This document shows positions 22,688-32,131 of a stretch of DNA of 64,000 nt, piece by piece. A model generated the notes under the pieces. That model worked only from the letters and a program-made list of their open reading frames with translations. It had not been told where the DNA came from and made no database searches. The position numbers and the translations under genes were made by a program. The DNA is from Armatimonadota bacterium (GTDB lineage: Bacteria > Armatimonadota > HRBIN16): positions 62,001-126,000 of the forward strand of contig BPGU01000005.1 of the NCBI GenBank assembly GCA_026003195.1, read 5' to 3'. Within the stretch, counting starts at the first letter, position 1. The number at the start of each line of letters is the position of its first letter.

Positions 22688-23134
22688 TTGCTGGGCAACA
22701 ATCCGTGGCTAGCGTATTTGCAGATGGGCGTCCAGACCTACATGGCTCTGGACGCCCAGGCTCAGCTTGCCAGTCAGCGTGCAGCGATGGAGGGCAGGGA
22801 TCCGGAGCGTGCCTATCGTCGCGCGATGCAGCTGGGTGTTGGCAAGATAGTGAGTCTGGCGCTGTTACCGCGTCACGTGTTTGGTACCTCGCCGATGGGT
22901 CTATTTGCCACCGGTCTATTCAACTGGGCGGTGCATGGTGGGGTATCCAACACGCTCAGTCACTGGCGTCGGATGACTGCGGAGTACAGGGCTTCTGTGA
23001 TCCCGATGATGCATTCTTATGAGCACACGGAGCGTTCTTATCAGGCGATGCAGCACGGCATGAGTGCCATTCAGGGCTATCGGAGCGTTATCGGCAGTGA
23101 GGCGGCGGTGATGGCTTCCAGATATGGCAGGTGA
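22688..23134 (+). CDS. Hypothetical protein (148 aa), possibly related to the Gly-rich hairpin family
   Basis: Starts at TTG 22688. Helical with one or two moderately hydrophobic stretches (VGKIVSLALLPRHVF, SPMGLFATGLFNWAV). Methionine- and alanine-rich C-terminus. Its layout recalls the small proteins at 32132-36703 but without their LANLRRGRYG signature. It directly precedes the large terminase gene. Confidence 0.6.
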   Translation: MLGNNPWLAYLQMGVQTYMALDAQAQLASQRAAMEGRDPERAYRRAMQLGVGKIVSLALLPRHVFGTSPMGLFATGLFNWAVHGGVSNTLSHWRRMTAEYRASVIPMMHSYEHTERSYQAMQHGMSAIQGYRSVIGSEAAVMASRYGR

Positions 23135-23140
23135 TGTGGT

Positions 23141-24697
23141 TTGTTATCCTCCGATGTTTTGCAGAAGGTCATCCACGACCCTCTGGTGTTTGCGGAATCT
23201 CTGTTGATTGAGCCTCTCACGGAATCTCCATTCAAGGCGAACTACGTGCAGCGTCAGATACTGTCTGCGGTGACTCAGCACAAGCGGATCGCTGTGCGTG
23301 TATCGCGTCAGACGGGCAAGACCTATGCGTTGACGGTGCTCTGTCTGTGGGCGGTTGTTACCAGGAGCAAACGCAAGGTGTTGATTATCACGCCGGACAA
23401 AGCCAAGGCGGACGTTATCTTCAAGAACATAGACCTGTTCTTGCAGTCCAATCCGGCGATTGGCAGCACGCTTGTGCGTTCCTATTCCGGTAACCCGTAT
23501 ATCGGGCGTGAGTTCAGCAACGGTTCCGCCATTTATGGTTTCACCGCCGGTTCCACGTCCAAACGCAAGGCGAGTTCGGTGCGCGGTCAGGGCGGCGATA
23601 TTATCCTGATAGATGAGGCGGCTTATCTAAACGATGAGGACTGGGTGGCGATTGAGCCTATCATTCAGGGCGGTTTGTACAGACCGGAGGCGTTGACGGT
23701 TGTCTCCTCCACGCCGAACCCGGATATGCACGGTGGTGTGTTCTACGATATATTCACGCGCCCTCAGATGGCGGAGGTATGGTATCGCATCCATGTGCCC
23801 ATCACGGCGAACCCCGACTTTGCCGGTAAGGTGGACCGGTATCGTGCAGCCTGTCCGAGCGAGTTGTTATGGACGACGGAGTATCTTGCGGACTTCCCTG
23901 ACCAGGCAGCTCAGTCGCTGATGCGTCGTTCTCAGGTGGAGTCGGCTGGCAGGGATTATCAGTACAGTTTGCATCAGGTCTCCAACGGTCCCCGTGCTAT
24001 CGGTGTGGACTGGGACAAGTATGAGGCTGGAGTGAACCTGGTGGTCGTTCGTTATGACCCGCAGGGCGAGTATTATCAGGTGATATATCGTGAGGAGTTA
24101 CCGACGGATGATATGCTGTTGATGCGCGGTGTAAGGCGCGTGCTGGAGATCCAGGAGATTGTGGGTGCGGATTATGTGGTGGTGGACCGCGGCTTCGGTG
24201 AGATGCAGCTGGAGGTATTGCGCACCGAGGCGGCGACCAGAAGCATGGAGCTCGCCAATAGGATTATAGGTTATTCGTTCAGTGAACTGGTGGACTTCTC
24301 CACGGAGCATGATATGCATGCCAAACGCATCCGGTTGAAGGATGCGGCTTATCAGTGGATGTCGTTCCTGGTGGAGAAGGGTCGGTTAGTGATACCTTCA
24401 TGGGATGAGGATTTGAAGCGTCAGATGCTCGGTATCCGTGTGGTATCCACCGATGCGTATGGGATGAAGTTCAAGGTGGCGAAGGACCATGCGGTCTCCG
24501 CGCTGGCGCTGGCGTTATGGCAGTTAAGGGACGTCGCGCCGTTCTGGAGCAGGCCTTCTCAGGTGTTAGAGGCGCCGGTGGTACTGGACGTGCCCGGTCG
24601 TTCTATCGGTCCCAGAATGGCGGTGTATGAGCCGGAAGAGCGGCGCATTTTGCGTTCCTTCACCGGCGGTTCGTTCCGGCGTGACTGGAGGCGTTAG
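23141..24697 (+). CDS. Terminase large subunit (TerL)
   Basis: 518 residues from TTG 23141. The packaging motor and DNA-cutting enzyme. ATPase domain: Walker A RVSRQTGKT (54-62), Walker B ILIDEA (D158, E159), coupling motif SSTPN (189-193). RNase H-like nuclease domain: GVDWDKYEAG (D290), YVVVDRGFGE (D349) and KDHAVSAL (D449), three acidic residues as expected for metal binding. Length is normal. Upstream of the portal region, the usual order. Confidence 0.93.
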   Translation: MLSSDVLQKVIHDPLVFAESLLIEPLTESPFKANYVQRQILSAVTQHKRIAVRVSRQTGKTYALTVLCLWAVVTRSKRKVLIITPDKAKADVIFKNIDLFLQSNPAIGSTLVRSYSGNPYIGREFSNGSAIYGFTAGSTSKRKASSVRGQGGDIILIDEAAYLNDEDWVAIEPIIQGGLYRPEALTVVSSTPNPDMHGGVFYDIFTRPQMAEVWYRIHVPITANPDFAGKVDRYRAACPSELLWTTEYLADFPDQAAQSLMRRSQVESAGRDYQYSLHQVSNGPRAIGVDWDKYEAGVNLVVVRYDPQGEYYQVIYREELPTDDMLLMRGVRRVLEIQEIVGADYVVVDRGFGEMQLEVLRTEAATRSMELANRIIGYSFSELVDFSTEHDMHAKRIRLKDAAYQWMSFLVEKGRLVIPSWDEDLKRQMLGIRVVSTDAYGMKFKVAKDHAVSALALALWQLRDVAPFWSRPSQVLEAPVVLDVPGRSIGPRMAVYEPEERRILRSFTGGSFRRDWRR

Positions 24698-24699
24698 GT

Positions 24700-25893
24700 T
24701 TGGACCTGGAGCGCTGGATAGTGGAGCCTCGTGTTGGCGAGGTGGAGTCTGAGTCGCCCAGACCGCTCAGCGAGACCGTGCAGGCTGTGGTGGACGGTTC
24801 GGTATCGGCAGGTGGGGAGCCGGACGAGTTCTCTCGCATGGTAGACGGGTTACTGGAGCTGGTACCTTATGCCAGACCGGATTTCCACGAACCGCTGGGC
24901 GATGATGTTTGGGACGACCTGTTCGAGTCTCTGGTGGATGCGGACACCTTGAGTGATGAGCAGTATCAGCGGTACAGGGAGTTTGTGCGGCGTGAGTTCT
25001 CCTCTGCGGTGCTCCGTTCGTTTGTGAGGCAGTATGGGAATCTGACCGGTCTGGACTATGTGCCGCCCGGCAAGCAGACCGCCGAGATGGTGAGGCTGGC
25101 GGTATCGGATTTTGTGGGCAGGTCACGTCGCGCCTTTGACGATATCGGTTCCGAGACGTTGAAGGGCATGGTGTTTGAGTTCATGTCCTCCGGTTATCTG
25201 TCCATGTATCGTGCATGGACGGAGCTGGAGAAGGAGTTCAGCGATTCCGGTTTACCTTCTGATGCCAGGGAGAGGCAGCTGGAGCTTGCCGTTCGCGATC
25301 TGGAGAGCAGCATCGGGCAGCGGTTAGACAGGGCTTATCGGGCGGGCAGGGCTGTGGCTTCTCTCAGTGTGGAGGGGGCTCGCGAGATGTTGTCTGTTGT
25401 CCATTCCCTGCTGGAGTTGATTCGTCTGGTGATGAACGGACTGGATTTGACGCTGGCGATGCTGGCGGTTCGGGTGCGTGTGGACTTTAAACGCTGGGAG
25501 TCGATTGTGCGTGCGCAGATAGAGGACCTGTTCAAGCGCGAGCTGGCGCAGGTGATGCGCGTGTTAGGTGCGCAGGTACTGATGCCCCTGATGGGTCAGG
25601 TCAACCGGATAAGGACGTATATGCACGTCATTGAGCGGTTGACCGGTGATTTGAAGGAGCTGGACCTGCTGGGCGATGCGCTGGATGAGGTGGAGGAGTG
25701 GAAGCGTCGCTATTATGCCTGGATAGACTCGCTCAGGGGCGGTGTACGCGAGAGCGCGTCTGTGTGTTTCAACGTATCCGTTCAGGTTCAGCGTTATGAT
25801 CGGTTATGGCGTCGGCGCAGGTTGTGCGTTCAGTTGAAGCGTGTTCTGGAGTCGTTCCGCAAAGGCATTCAGGACGGTCTGAGTTCACCATGA
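24700..25893 (+). CDS. Helical protein between terminase and portal (397 aa)
   Basis: No family recognised. TTG 24700 is 3 bp after the terminase stop. An acidic, partly disordered N-terminus (to about 60) is followed by nearly continuous helix, many heptad-like, with several long amphipathic stretches. The place between TerL and portal is often held by head-assembly or portal-associated proteins, but this is position only. Confidence 0.6.
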   Translation: MDLERWIVEPRVGEVESESPRPLSETVQAVVDGSVSAGGEPDEFSRMVDGLLELVPYARPDFHEPLGDDVWDDLFESLVDADTLSDEQYQRYREFVRREFSSAVLRSFVRQYGNLTGLDYVPPGKQTAEMVRLAVSDFVGRSRRAFDDIGSETLKGMVFEFMSSGYLSMYRAWTELEKEFSDSGLPSDARERQLELAVRDLESSIGQRLDRAYRAGRAVASLSVEGAREMLSVVHSLLELIRLVMNGLDLTLAMLAVRVRVDFKRWESIVRAQIEDLFKRELAQVMRVLGAQVLMPLMGQVNRIRTYMHVIERLTGDLKELDLLGDALDEVEEWKRRYYAWIDSLRGGVRESASVCFNVSVQVQRYDRLWRRRRLCVQLKRVLESFRKGIQDGLSSP

Positions 25894-26219
25894 TATGGAG
25901 ATTGTTTCTGAGGCTATTCAAGCCTTCCGGTCGTCTGATGGCGATGCACGCGCTGGTGGTTCAGCGGTTCCCCAACACGCCGTGGGTTTATGGTGGTGCA
26001 TGGAGCTGGTTCTCTGATCGGTTCCGCCTTCTGCCTGATGTGGTGGTGTATCCTTATCTACCGTTGGTACTGATAGATAAGGAACGCATAACGGTGGACC
26101 GGTTGCGTGAGGTTTATGAAGCCTGCGGTCGTTACGGTGTGCGTTGTGTAGATGTCGGTGATGGTGAGAGCAGGTTGATGTCGGTGCTGGACGAGCTGGA
26201 GGAGAGTGCTGGTGGCTAA
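25890..26219 (+). CDS. Hypothetical protein (109 aa)
   Basis: ATG 25890 overlaps the previous stop (ATGA). N-terminus basic and hydrophobic (MIWRLFLRLFKPSGRL), then mixed alpha/beta with an acidic end. Overlaps the portal start by 14 bp. No family recognised. Confidence 0.6.
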   Translation: MIWRLFLRLFKPSGRLMAMHALVVQRFPNTPWVYGGAWSWFSDRFRLLPDVVVYPYLPLVLIDKERITVDRLREVYEACGRYGVRCVDVGDGESRLMSVLDELEESAGG

Positions 26220-27672
26220 TTTTGAGGCGGCACGTGTTCCCGCTGTATATTCTACGGACAACAGGTTGACCGGTTTACCGGCTCTGGATATGGTATCGAC
26301 GCGTCGCAGGGACCGTTCCGGCTGGGGAGTGTACAGTTTAGGGGATTCCCCGTATGCGGCGCGTGGTGTGCGCACCTATCGGTTCAAGCCGGAGATGGAC
26401 CTGAGCGATCTGTGGAAGGCTTATCTCGCCGATGGGTATATCCAGCGCACGGTGGACCTGATTGTTGCGATGATTTACCATACCGGCATCCGATGGGTAA
26501 CGGAGTCACCGGTGCTGGACAACTACCTGCGTGCGCGGTTTGAGATATCTGATCGCATTAACGGTTACGGTTGGGACAGGCTGATCCGCACGGTGCTCTT
26601 TGATTTTGTGCTGTATGGCAATGCGTTCCTCGTCACTTCCACCACGTCCCGTTTGAACACGTTGTATGGTCGTCCGGTACGTTCTCCTGCCGTTGCCGCG
26701 TGGTATCCCGTGCCTGCGCGTTGCATGTTCCCCGTTGTGAGTCGTGATGGTACATCACTGGAGGGCTGGATATTGCGTGTCAAACCGCTCTCTCAGGCCG
26801 GTATGTATGTGGAGCGGTATTTCCCGCTGGACAGGGTGGTGCATTTAGCGAACCGCAAGCCGGTGGATAGCGCCTATGGCGTGCCGGTGTTGTTGGGTGC
26901 GGTTGAGGACATTCGCGGGTTGAGACAGATTGAGGAAGAGGTATTGCGCATGATACATCGTTTTGTCAATCCGCGATTGCATATCTCCACGCCGGACATT
27001 ACCGGCACCGGTGCCGGTGTGAGACCGGACATGCAGCAGATAGTGGAAGCGATTAACCAGATGTCCAGCGATGCGGTACTGGTAACTATGCCCGGTCAAG
27101 AGGTGCGTGTTATCGGGGCGGAGAGTTTTGCTTTGAGAGCCGAGCCCTATCTGGAGTACTTCTCCAAACGCGCGATAGCCGGTCTGGGCATGAACGATGT
27201 GACCATCGGTCACAAGCAGCCGGACCCGGACATGGACACTCTGGACCTGTCGCTGAGGATGATGGTGCGTTCGCTCCAGCGCGAGTTCGGCGACCAGTTA
27301 TTGATGCACCTGATAGGTCCCTTACTGGACGAGGCGGACTGGAGTCGCGTGAGCGTATCGTTAGAGTTCGGCGAGCCGGACACCAGGCACGTGTTGCGTC
27401 TGTTCACGGTTATCAGCAACCTGTATTCGCAGAGTGTTATCACGCTCAGCGAGGCTCGGCGCATGATGAACATGTCGCCTGAAGTGGATGAGAAGGACAT
27501 GTATCTCTGGCGGGTTCAATTGCCGCGGGTGCTGGAGCCGTTGAAGTTGCAGGCGGAGCTCGGTCTGAGCGGTCGTGTGTCTGCGCCTTCCGCGCCGAGC
27601 GATGACAAACGGGCTCGTGGCAGACCTCCGAAGGATGATCCGGCTGTAATCAGGAAGCGCGATTTGAGTTGA
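26206..27672 (+). CDS. Portal protein
   Basis: 488 residues from GTG 26206. It forms the dodecameric vertex through which DNA is packaged. Recognised from FVLYGNAFLV, a wing/clip region, IAGLGMNDVTIG, and the C-terminal SVITLSEARRMMNMSPEVD, a characteristic portal segment. The tail ends with RARGRPPK. Gene order (terminase, portal, protease, capsid) is as expected. Confidence 0.9.
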   Translation: MLVANFEAARVPAVYSTDNRLTGLPALDMVSTRRRDRSGWGVYSLGDSPYAARGVRTYRFKPEMDLSDLWKAYLADGYIQRTVDLIVAMIYHTGIRWVTESPVLDNYLRARFEISDRINGYGWDRLIRTVLFDFVLYGNAFLVTSTTSRLNTLYGRPVRSPAVAAWYPVPARCMFPVVSRDGTSLEGWILRVKPLSQAGMYVERYFPLDRVVHLANRKPVDSAYGVPVLLGAVEDIRGLRQIEEEVLRMIHRFVNPRLHISTPDITGTGAGVRPDMQQIVEAINQMSSDAVLVTMPGQEVRVIGAESFALRAEPYLEYFSKRAIAGLGMNDVTIGHKQPDPDMDTLDLSLRMMVRSLQREFGDQLLMHLIGPLLDEADWSRVSVSLEFGEPDTRHVLRLFTVISNLYSQSVITLSEARRMMNMSPEVDEKDMYLWRVQLPRVLEPLKLQAELGLSGRVSAPSAPSDDKRARGRPPKDDPAVIRKRDLS

Positions 27673-27685
27673 GAGGGGTGTTCTC

Positions 27686-29473
27686 ATGCTATATCGCGAA
27701 CAGATGCTGTTGAGTCTGGACGACTTCAGCGCGGTGAGGAAGGAGTACAACAGGGTAGTCACCGAGGCGGCGTCGGACTCACTTGCCCCGGCTTTGCGCG
27801 TGAGGCTCAGGGCGATTACAGCGAACAAAGTCACGCGCAACAGGACCTTCTATCCGCTGGAGGAGCTGGAGGGCGACGGCGTATCCAAGGGGTACATCAC
27901 CGTCCTGAAGCCTTATCCCATTCCCATCATGCTGGACCACCGCATTACCGGCAACGCTCTCAACTCTGCGGACATGCCTGTTCCAGTCGGTCGCGCTGTG
28001 GACGCGCGTGTGGTGCGCAAGGGTCGCGGTCGTCGTGAGGGATATCTGGAGGTAGATGCCGTCATCTACGATCGTCGGGTGATCGAGATGGTGCTGGACG
28101 GTCGGTTCATGACGGTCTCCATTGGTCAGATACCGGAGCGTGTGGAGTGTTCCGTTTGCGGAACGCAGGTGGAGGGTTATGCCTGTCCGAACGGGCATGA
28201 GCGCGGTGGTACGTATGAGTGGCAGGGTGAGCTCAGGAGTTGTTACCACATCATGCGCGGTCTGGAGCTGATTGAGATCTCGTTTGTCAATGTGCCTTCG
28301 GACAGCGATGCGGTAGTGCTCTCCAAGGCTCTGGACAGCGGTACTTTAACGATGGGAGGTTTAGAGATGGCAGACATCGATTCTTTGAAGGATGTCGTGG
28401 TGCATGAGAGCGTTGGCGAGCAGTCCGACGACAGATTCGATGTGGTAGACGAGTCTGTGGAGGACGTGGAGCCACGGTCTGAGGGTGAAGGCGAGGATCA
28501 GGAGGAGGTATCGCCTGAGGAGTTGTATCTCATTGACGGCGAGCTTCCTTATCCTGAGGCGAAGCTGACCGCCGCTCAGCGCAAGCGTCTCCCCGACTCT
28601 GCGTTCTGCGGACCGAACCGCTCTTTCCCTGCCCACGACCGCCCGCATGTGCTTGCTGGCTTGAGGTTGCTCGGACGTGCAAAGCTCAGTCCTGCTCAGA
28701 AGGCTCGTGTACGTGCCTGTCTGTTGCGCAAGGCACGCCAGCTGGGCATGAAGACCGGTCAGGACGACGATGGCGAGAGCGCTGTGGTGTTCTGGCTGGT
28801 TCCTGAGCATGGTGAGGGCTTTGCCGAGTACGAGTGGCACCAGTTACCGCATAACGTGGACCAGTCTGCGAAGGTGGTCATGGCGTACGGCGGTACTGTA
28901 TTGCTGGAAATCTCGGACGATCAGTTCGCTCAGCTGGAGTCCAGTGCCCCTGCATCCAGCACTGAGTCCGTTTATGACGAGGCTGCCGAGTTACGTGCTA
29001 CGGTAGCCGAACTGGAGGTCCAGTTGAGGGAGTGGATGGACCGTGCGCAGAAGGCTGAGCAGGAGGCTCAGCAGGCGCGACACGAGATGCTCGTGATGCG
29101 TGCTGTGAGCGCCGCTCTGTCGGCGGGTTATCCGCCTGCGCGTGGCAGGTCCACCGCCGAGCTGTACGAGATGTTCCGCAACCGTTCTGAAGAGTTCCTG
29201 AACACTCTGCTTCAGGACCTTGGGGACGGCGACTCGTTGCAGACGATAGTGAACGGTCTGGACGATGTGCAGAACCCTCTGCAAGGTCTGGAAGCCGGTG
29301 GTGCCGAGGGCATGCCTGATGAGCATGTGCAGGAGCCTGAGGAAGGGCGTTCTGACCAGGCGCATCGTTACAGTGCTGTGGACGAGTTGCTTCATGCTCT
29401 GAAGTCCGGCAAGTTGAGTGTTCAGGAGGAGAGTGCTGGCGAGGAAGACATTGTGCGTCTGTTCTATCGCTAG
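27686..29473 (+). CDS. Prohead protease fused to a scaffold-like region (595 aa)
   Basis: The N-terminal 220 residues are a herpes-type prohead protease: PIMLDHR (His) and FMTVSIG (Ser) are the likely catalytic pair, and ELIEISFVNVPSDSDA the closing strand. A zinc ribbon CSVCGTQVEGYACPNGHE is inserted. An acidic linker follows. Next comes a domain common in phage protease genes (AKLTAAQRKRLPDSAFCGPN, then RKARQLGMK), then a coiled coil (ELRATVAELEVQLREW) as in a capsid scaffold. The scaffold would be cut after assembly. Starts at ATG 27686. Confidence 0.82.
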   Translation: MLYREQMLLSLDDFSAVRKEYNRVVTEAASDSLAPALRVRLRAITANKVTRNRTFYPLEELEGDGVSKGYITVLKPYPIPIMLDHRITGNALNSADMPVPVGRAVDARVVRKGRGRREGYLEVDAVIYDRRVIEMVLDGRFMTVSIGQIPERVECSVCGTQVEGYACPNGHERGGTYEWQGELRSCYHIMRGLELIEISFVNVPSDSDAVVLSKALDSGTLTMGGLEMADIDSLKDVVVHESVGEQSDDRFDVVDESVEDVEPRSEGEGEDQEEVSPEELYLIDGELPYPEAKLTAAQRKRLPDSAFCGPNRSFPAHDRPHVLAGLRLLGRAKLSPAQKARVRACLLRKARQLGMKTGQDDDGESAVVFWLVPEHGEGFAEYEWHQLPHNVDQSAKVVMAYGGTVLLEISDDQFAQLESSAPASSTESVYDEAAELRATVAELEVQLREWMDRAQKAEQEAQQARHEMLVMRAVSAALSAGYPPARGRSTAELYEMFRNRSEEFLNTLLQDLGDGDSLQTIVNGLDDVQNPLQGLEAGGAEGMPDEHVQEPEEGRSDQAHRYSAVDELLHALKSGKLSVQEESAGEEDIVRLFYR

Positions 29474-29503
29474 CTATGTTGTCTCAAATCATGAGGCTTA
29501 AGA

Positions 29504-29542
29504 GGAGGTGAATGGCAGGCATCTTGCCTGCGTCATCGTATG
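29504..29542 (+). promoter_or_regulatory. Ribosome binding site with hairpin spacer, before 29540
   Basis: GGAGGTG (29504-29510), four bases, a 7-bp hairpin GCAGGCA-TCT-TGCCTGC (29515-29531), eight bases, ATG 29540. The hairpin would bring a distant site close to the start. The same layout precedes the major capsid and sheath genes. Confidence 0.65.
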
Positions 29543-30817
29543 CCTAACTTCGGTGTTCAACCATTACAGGGTCGACGTTGGCCGACTCAAATCAAGTTGA
29601 GTGGCATCAATGCGCCTGCGGAGCAGTTCATCGTGGACCCGTCCCTGCCCCCGTTGGGAACGGATCCCCGGTATCCGACTCTGGACCAGATTGTGATCCC
29701 CCGCGGACGCATCCTGGCTGTTCGCCCCGATCCGTACAACTATGGTGATTACACCATTCTGACCATGGCGGACGGTGTGAACAACAAGCCTATCGGTTAC
29801 ACGCAGACCAACATCCTGCGCCAGCATCAGCAGACCATTCAGTGGCCTCCGGTGGTTGTGAAGCAGGAGTTCATCGAGCTCCCCTACATTACCACTGTGA
29901 ACGACGTGTATGGTCAGCTCAGGGCTGGTGACCGTGTGACCGCCTACTTCGGTTCGATGACCTCTACCACGCCTAACCCGATGGATCGTGGTCGCATCGT
30001 GAAGTGGGTTCCCAAGCAGACTCACTTCTATGCCGGTTCGTCTGCCGGTTCTACTCACAACCTGCCCGCAGCGGTGTATCCTGCGTTCCAGCCCCGCGTG
30101 CTTGCCGTTTATGACGGCAGCGGCGCTCTGTTGCCTGGTTTGACCGCTTCCTACGCATGGGATGCGGTGAGCGGAAACTGGCAGGTGACGTTTAGCGGAT
30201 CCGGTGCATCCAACGCGCAGCATGTGCTGTATGAGTTCGGTCAGGATGCGGACCAGATTGTGGGCGAGGTAGTGCGCATCCAGCGCATTGACCAGGCTCA
30301 CCTGATGCAGGGTTGGCTGGAATGGGTCACCGACAACTTCGCTCAGTGGGACTATCCGCCGCTGGCAATCCGAGTGCCTACCAGCGATGTGACCAACGAG
30401 ACTCCGGCGGTTGTTGTTGCCGGCTCGCAGTATCGTCTGGCAAGCAGACCGGTCGCGTTCTGGAAGCCCATCAAGGTCGAGATTCAGGGCTCCTATGTGA
30501 ACGAGGACGGTCAGACCATCAGCAGCGGTGCCGGCTGGCTGGAGATGCCTCTGGGCAGCGAGTGGGTTGCCAACTGGGCCATTGGTAAGTATCACAGCAT
30601 CGATCCCTGGACCGGTATGCTGTACTTCTCCGCGAACGTGACCGTCACTGCGGTGCGTGTCTCGTACTCCTACGAGACCAGCTATCGCGATGGTCGTTTG
30701 TGGGCATCCGGTCAGATCGGTCTGACCGATGGCTCCGGCGGTAGTGGCATCGTGGGTATGCCCCCGCATCTGGACGTGCCCAACGTTGCGGGCGCTATGC
30801 GCGTGATCATCTACTAA
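29540..30817 (+). CDS. Head protein, possibly capsid decoration (425 aa)
   Basis: No family firmly recognised. Beta-strand-rich with many Gly, Thr, Val and aromatic residues. Its place just before the major capsid gene and its shared hairpin-spaced ribosome binding site suggest an abundant virion protein, such as a decoration or minor capsid protein. Starts at ATG 29540 (MPNFGVQPLQGRRW). Confidence 0.6.
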   Translation: MPNFGVQPLQGRRWPTQIKLSGINAPAEQFIVDPSLPPLGTDPRYPTLDQIVIPRGRILAVRPDPYNYGDYTILTMADGVNNKPIGYTQTNILRQHQQTIQWPPVVVKQEFIELPYITTVNDVYGQLRAGDRVTAYFGSMTSTTPNPMDRGRIVKWVPKQTHFYAGSSAGSTHNLPAAVYPAFQPRVLAVYDGSGALLPGLTASYAWDAVSGNWQVTFSGSGASNAQHVLYEFGQDADQIVGEVVRIQRIDQAHLMQGWLEWVTDNFAQWDYPPLAIRVPTSDVTNETPAVVVAGSQYRLASRPVAFWKPIKVEIQGSYVNEDGQTISSGAGWLEMPLGSEWVANWAIGKYHSIDPWTGMLYFSANVTVTAVRVSYSYETSYRDGRLWASGQIGLTDGSGGSGIVGMPPHLDVPNVAGAMRVIIY

Positions 30818-30820
30818 GGA

Positions 30821-30863
30821 GGAGGTGTCCGTCGCAGGTCTTATCTCCTGCGAGAGAGGTATG
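30821..30863 (+). promoter_or_regulatory. Ribosome binding site with hairpin spacer, before 30861
   Basis: GGAGGTG (30821-30827), five bases, hairpin CGCAGG...CCTGCG (30833-30852), eight bases, ATG 30861. A GTG at 30825 overlaps the GGAGG and is less likely. Confidence 0.65.
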
Positions 30864-32066
30864 AGGACATTTGAACAGATAGTTCAGGAGAGTCATGAAC
30901 GCTACGTGCAGAACCTGGCTCGCGAGCTCAAGATCGAGTTGAGTGAGCAGTCGGTGAAACACTACCAGAAGCAGGTTGAGTTGCTCAAGACGCTTCTGGA
31001 GCATGGGTATCGCGCTGCGGAGGCGCCTCGCATCACTATCTCTGAGGCGTTGCAATCTGCGGACGCTTCCATCCTGTTCCCCCGCGCTATAGCGGATACG
31101 CTGATGCGAGGGCGCGAGCCCATGATGATTGGTCAGACTGTTCTGGCCAAGACCATTCAGGTGGACAACGTTCGGTCGTTTGAGTTCCCTGTGGTCGGCG
31201 CCCTGCGTGCGTTTGACATCGGGGAGACTCAGGAGTATCCCGAGCAGAGTCCCGCATTCAGCCGCAACTTCATCGAGATAAAGGTCACCAAATCGGGTCT
31301 GGCCTTCGCTATCAGCGAGGAGATCATCAAAGACTCGATGTGGGACGTTCTCGGTTACATGATAGAGGCGGCTGGTTATGCGCTGATGCGCCATAAGGAG
31401 CAGAAGATCTTCAACGAGGCGATTGACAAGGCGCATCCCGTGTATGATAACTCGGTGAACGACATCAACTTCTGGACGCACGGTATGGGTGCGGACGGCA
31501 AGTACAACTACACGGTGCATTTTGACGACCTGATTGACGCGCTCGGAGCGCTGGTCGCTCACGAGTATGTGCCTACCGATATCGTCATGCATCCGCTATC
31601 CTGGGTTGTGCTTGCCAAGGATCCCATCCTGCGCGCCCAGTTCCTGCATGGTGGTCAGATTGGTCAGACCGTATGGCGCAACATGCCTACCTTTGACCAG
31701 TCGGCAAACCTGCCCTGGGCGATCAACTACGTGGTCACGCCGTTCATGCCTCTGAGGTTGCGCACCAAGCTGCAGGGTCACTCTGGTTCCGGCACTGCAT
31801 GGCCGAACCCTAACTCGTTGCCCGATGCCAACATCAGTGACATCCTGATAGTGGATCGGAACAACGGTATCCTTATCCTGCAGCGCGAGCCGATGAGCAT
31901 GGACGACTTTGAGGACTGGCGCCGTGACGCTACCATGATGAAGTTCAAGGAGCGCTACGGTGTAGCCGCCCTCAACCAGGGTCGCGGTATGACTGTTATC
32001 AAGAACGTGCGTCTGGATACCAACTACGCTCCTGTCGTTACCATCCGACAGATAACGCCTCCTTAA
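30861..32066 (+). CDS. Major capsid protein (HK97-like)
   Basis: 401 residues from ATG 30861 (MRTFEQIVQESHERY). Helical N-terminus (N-arm), then FPRAIADTLMRGREP, an E-loop-like stretch, IKVTKSGLAFAISEEIIKDS, and a late strand region ILIVDRNNGILILQREPM. This resembles large-phage capsid proteins of the HK97 fold. It follows the protease/scaffold and decoration genes. Strong hairpin after the stop. Confidence 0.8.
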   Translation: MRTFEQIVQESHERYVQNLARELKIELSEQSVKHYQKQVELLKTLLEHGYRAAEAPRITISEALQSADASILFPRAIADTLMRGREPMMIGQTVLAKTIQVDNVRSFEFPVVGALRAFDIGETQEYPEQSPAFSRNFIEIKVTKSGLAFAISEEIIKDSMWDVLGYMIEAAGYALMRHKEQKIFNEAIDKAHPVYDNSVNDINFWTHGMGADGKYNYTVHFDDLIDALGALVAHEYVPTDIVMHPLSWVVLAKDPILRAQFLHGGQIGQTVWRNMPTFDQSANLPWAINYVVTPFMPLRLRTKLQGHSGSGTAWPNPNSLPDANISDILIVDRNNGILILQREPMSMDDFEDWRRDATMMKFKERYGVAALNQGRGMTVIKNVRLDTNYAPVVTIRQITPP

Positions 32067-32072
32067 TGGTCT

Positions 32073-32095
32073 GCAGGGCCCTTCAAGGGCCCTGC
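32073..32095 (+). terminator. Near-perfect palindromic hairpin after the capsid gene
   Basis: GCAGGGCCCTT-C-AAGGGCCCTGC, 11 bp each side. A very stable stem but with no T-run, so it may be an mRNA 3'-end barrier instead of a classic terminator. Confidence 0.6.
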
Positions 32096-32131
32096 CTCCC
32101 ACAAAAGTCTTAATGATGGGATGTGATTCTG

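Noticed and set aside
27620-27650. AT-hook (RGRPPK) at the portal's C-terminus
   Set aside because: A single short basic motif in a disordered tail; not enough to claim DNA binding.
29564-30769. Leftward 401-codon frame opposite the head protein
   Set aside because: It runs against the virion operon, has no start site, and its text is low-complexity mirror sequence.
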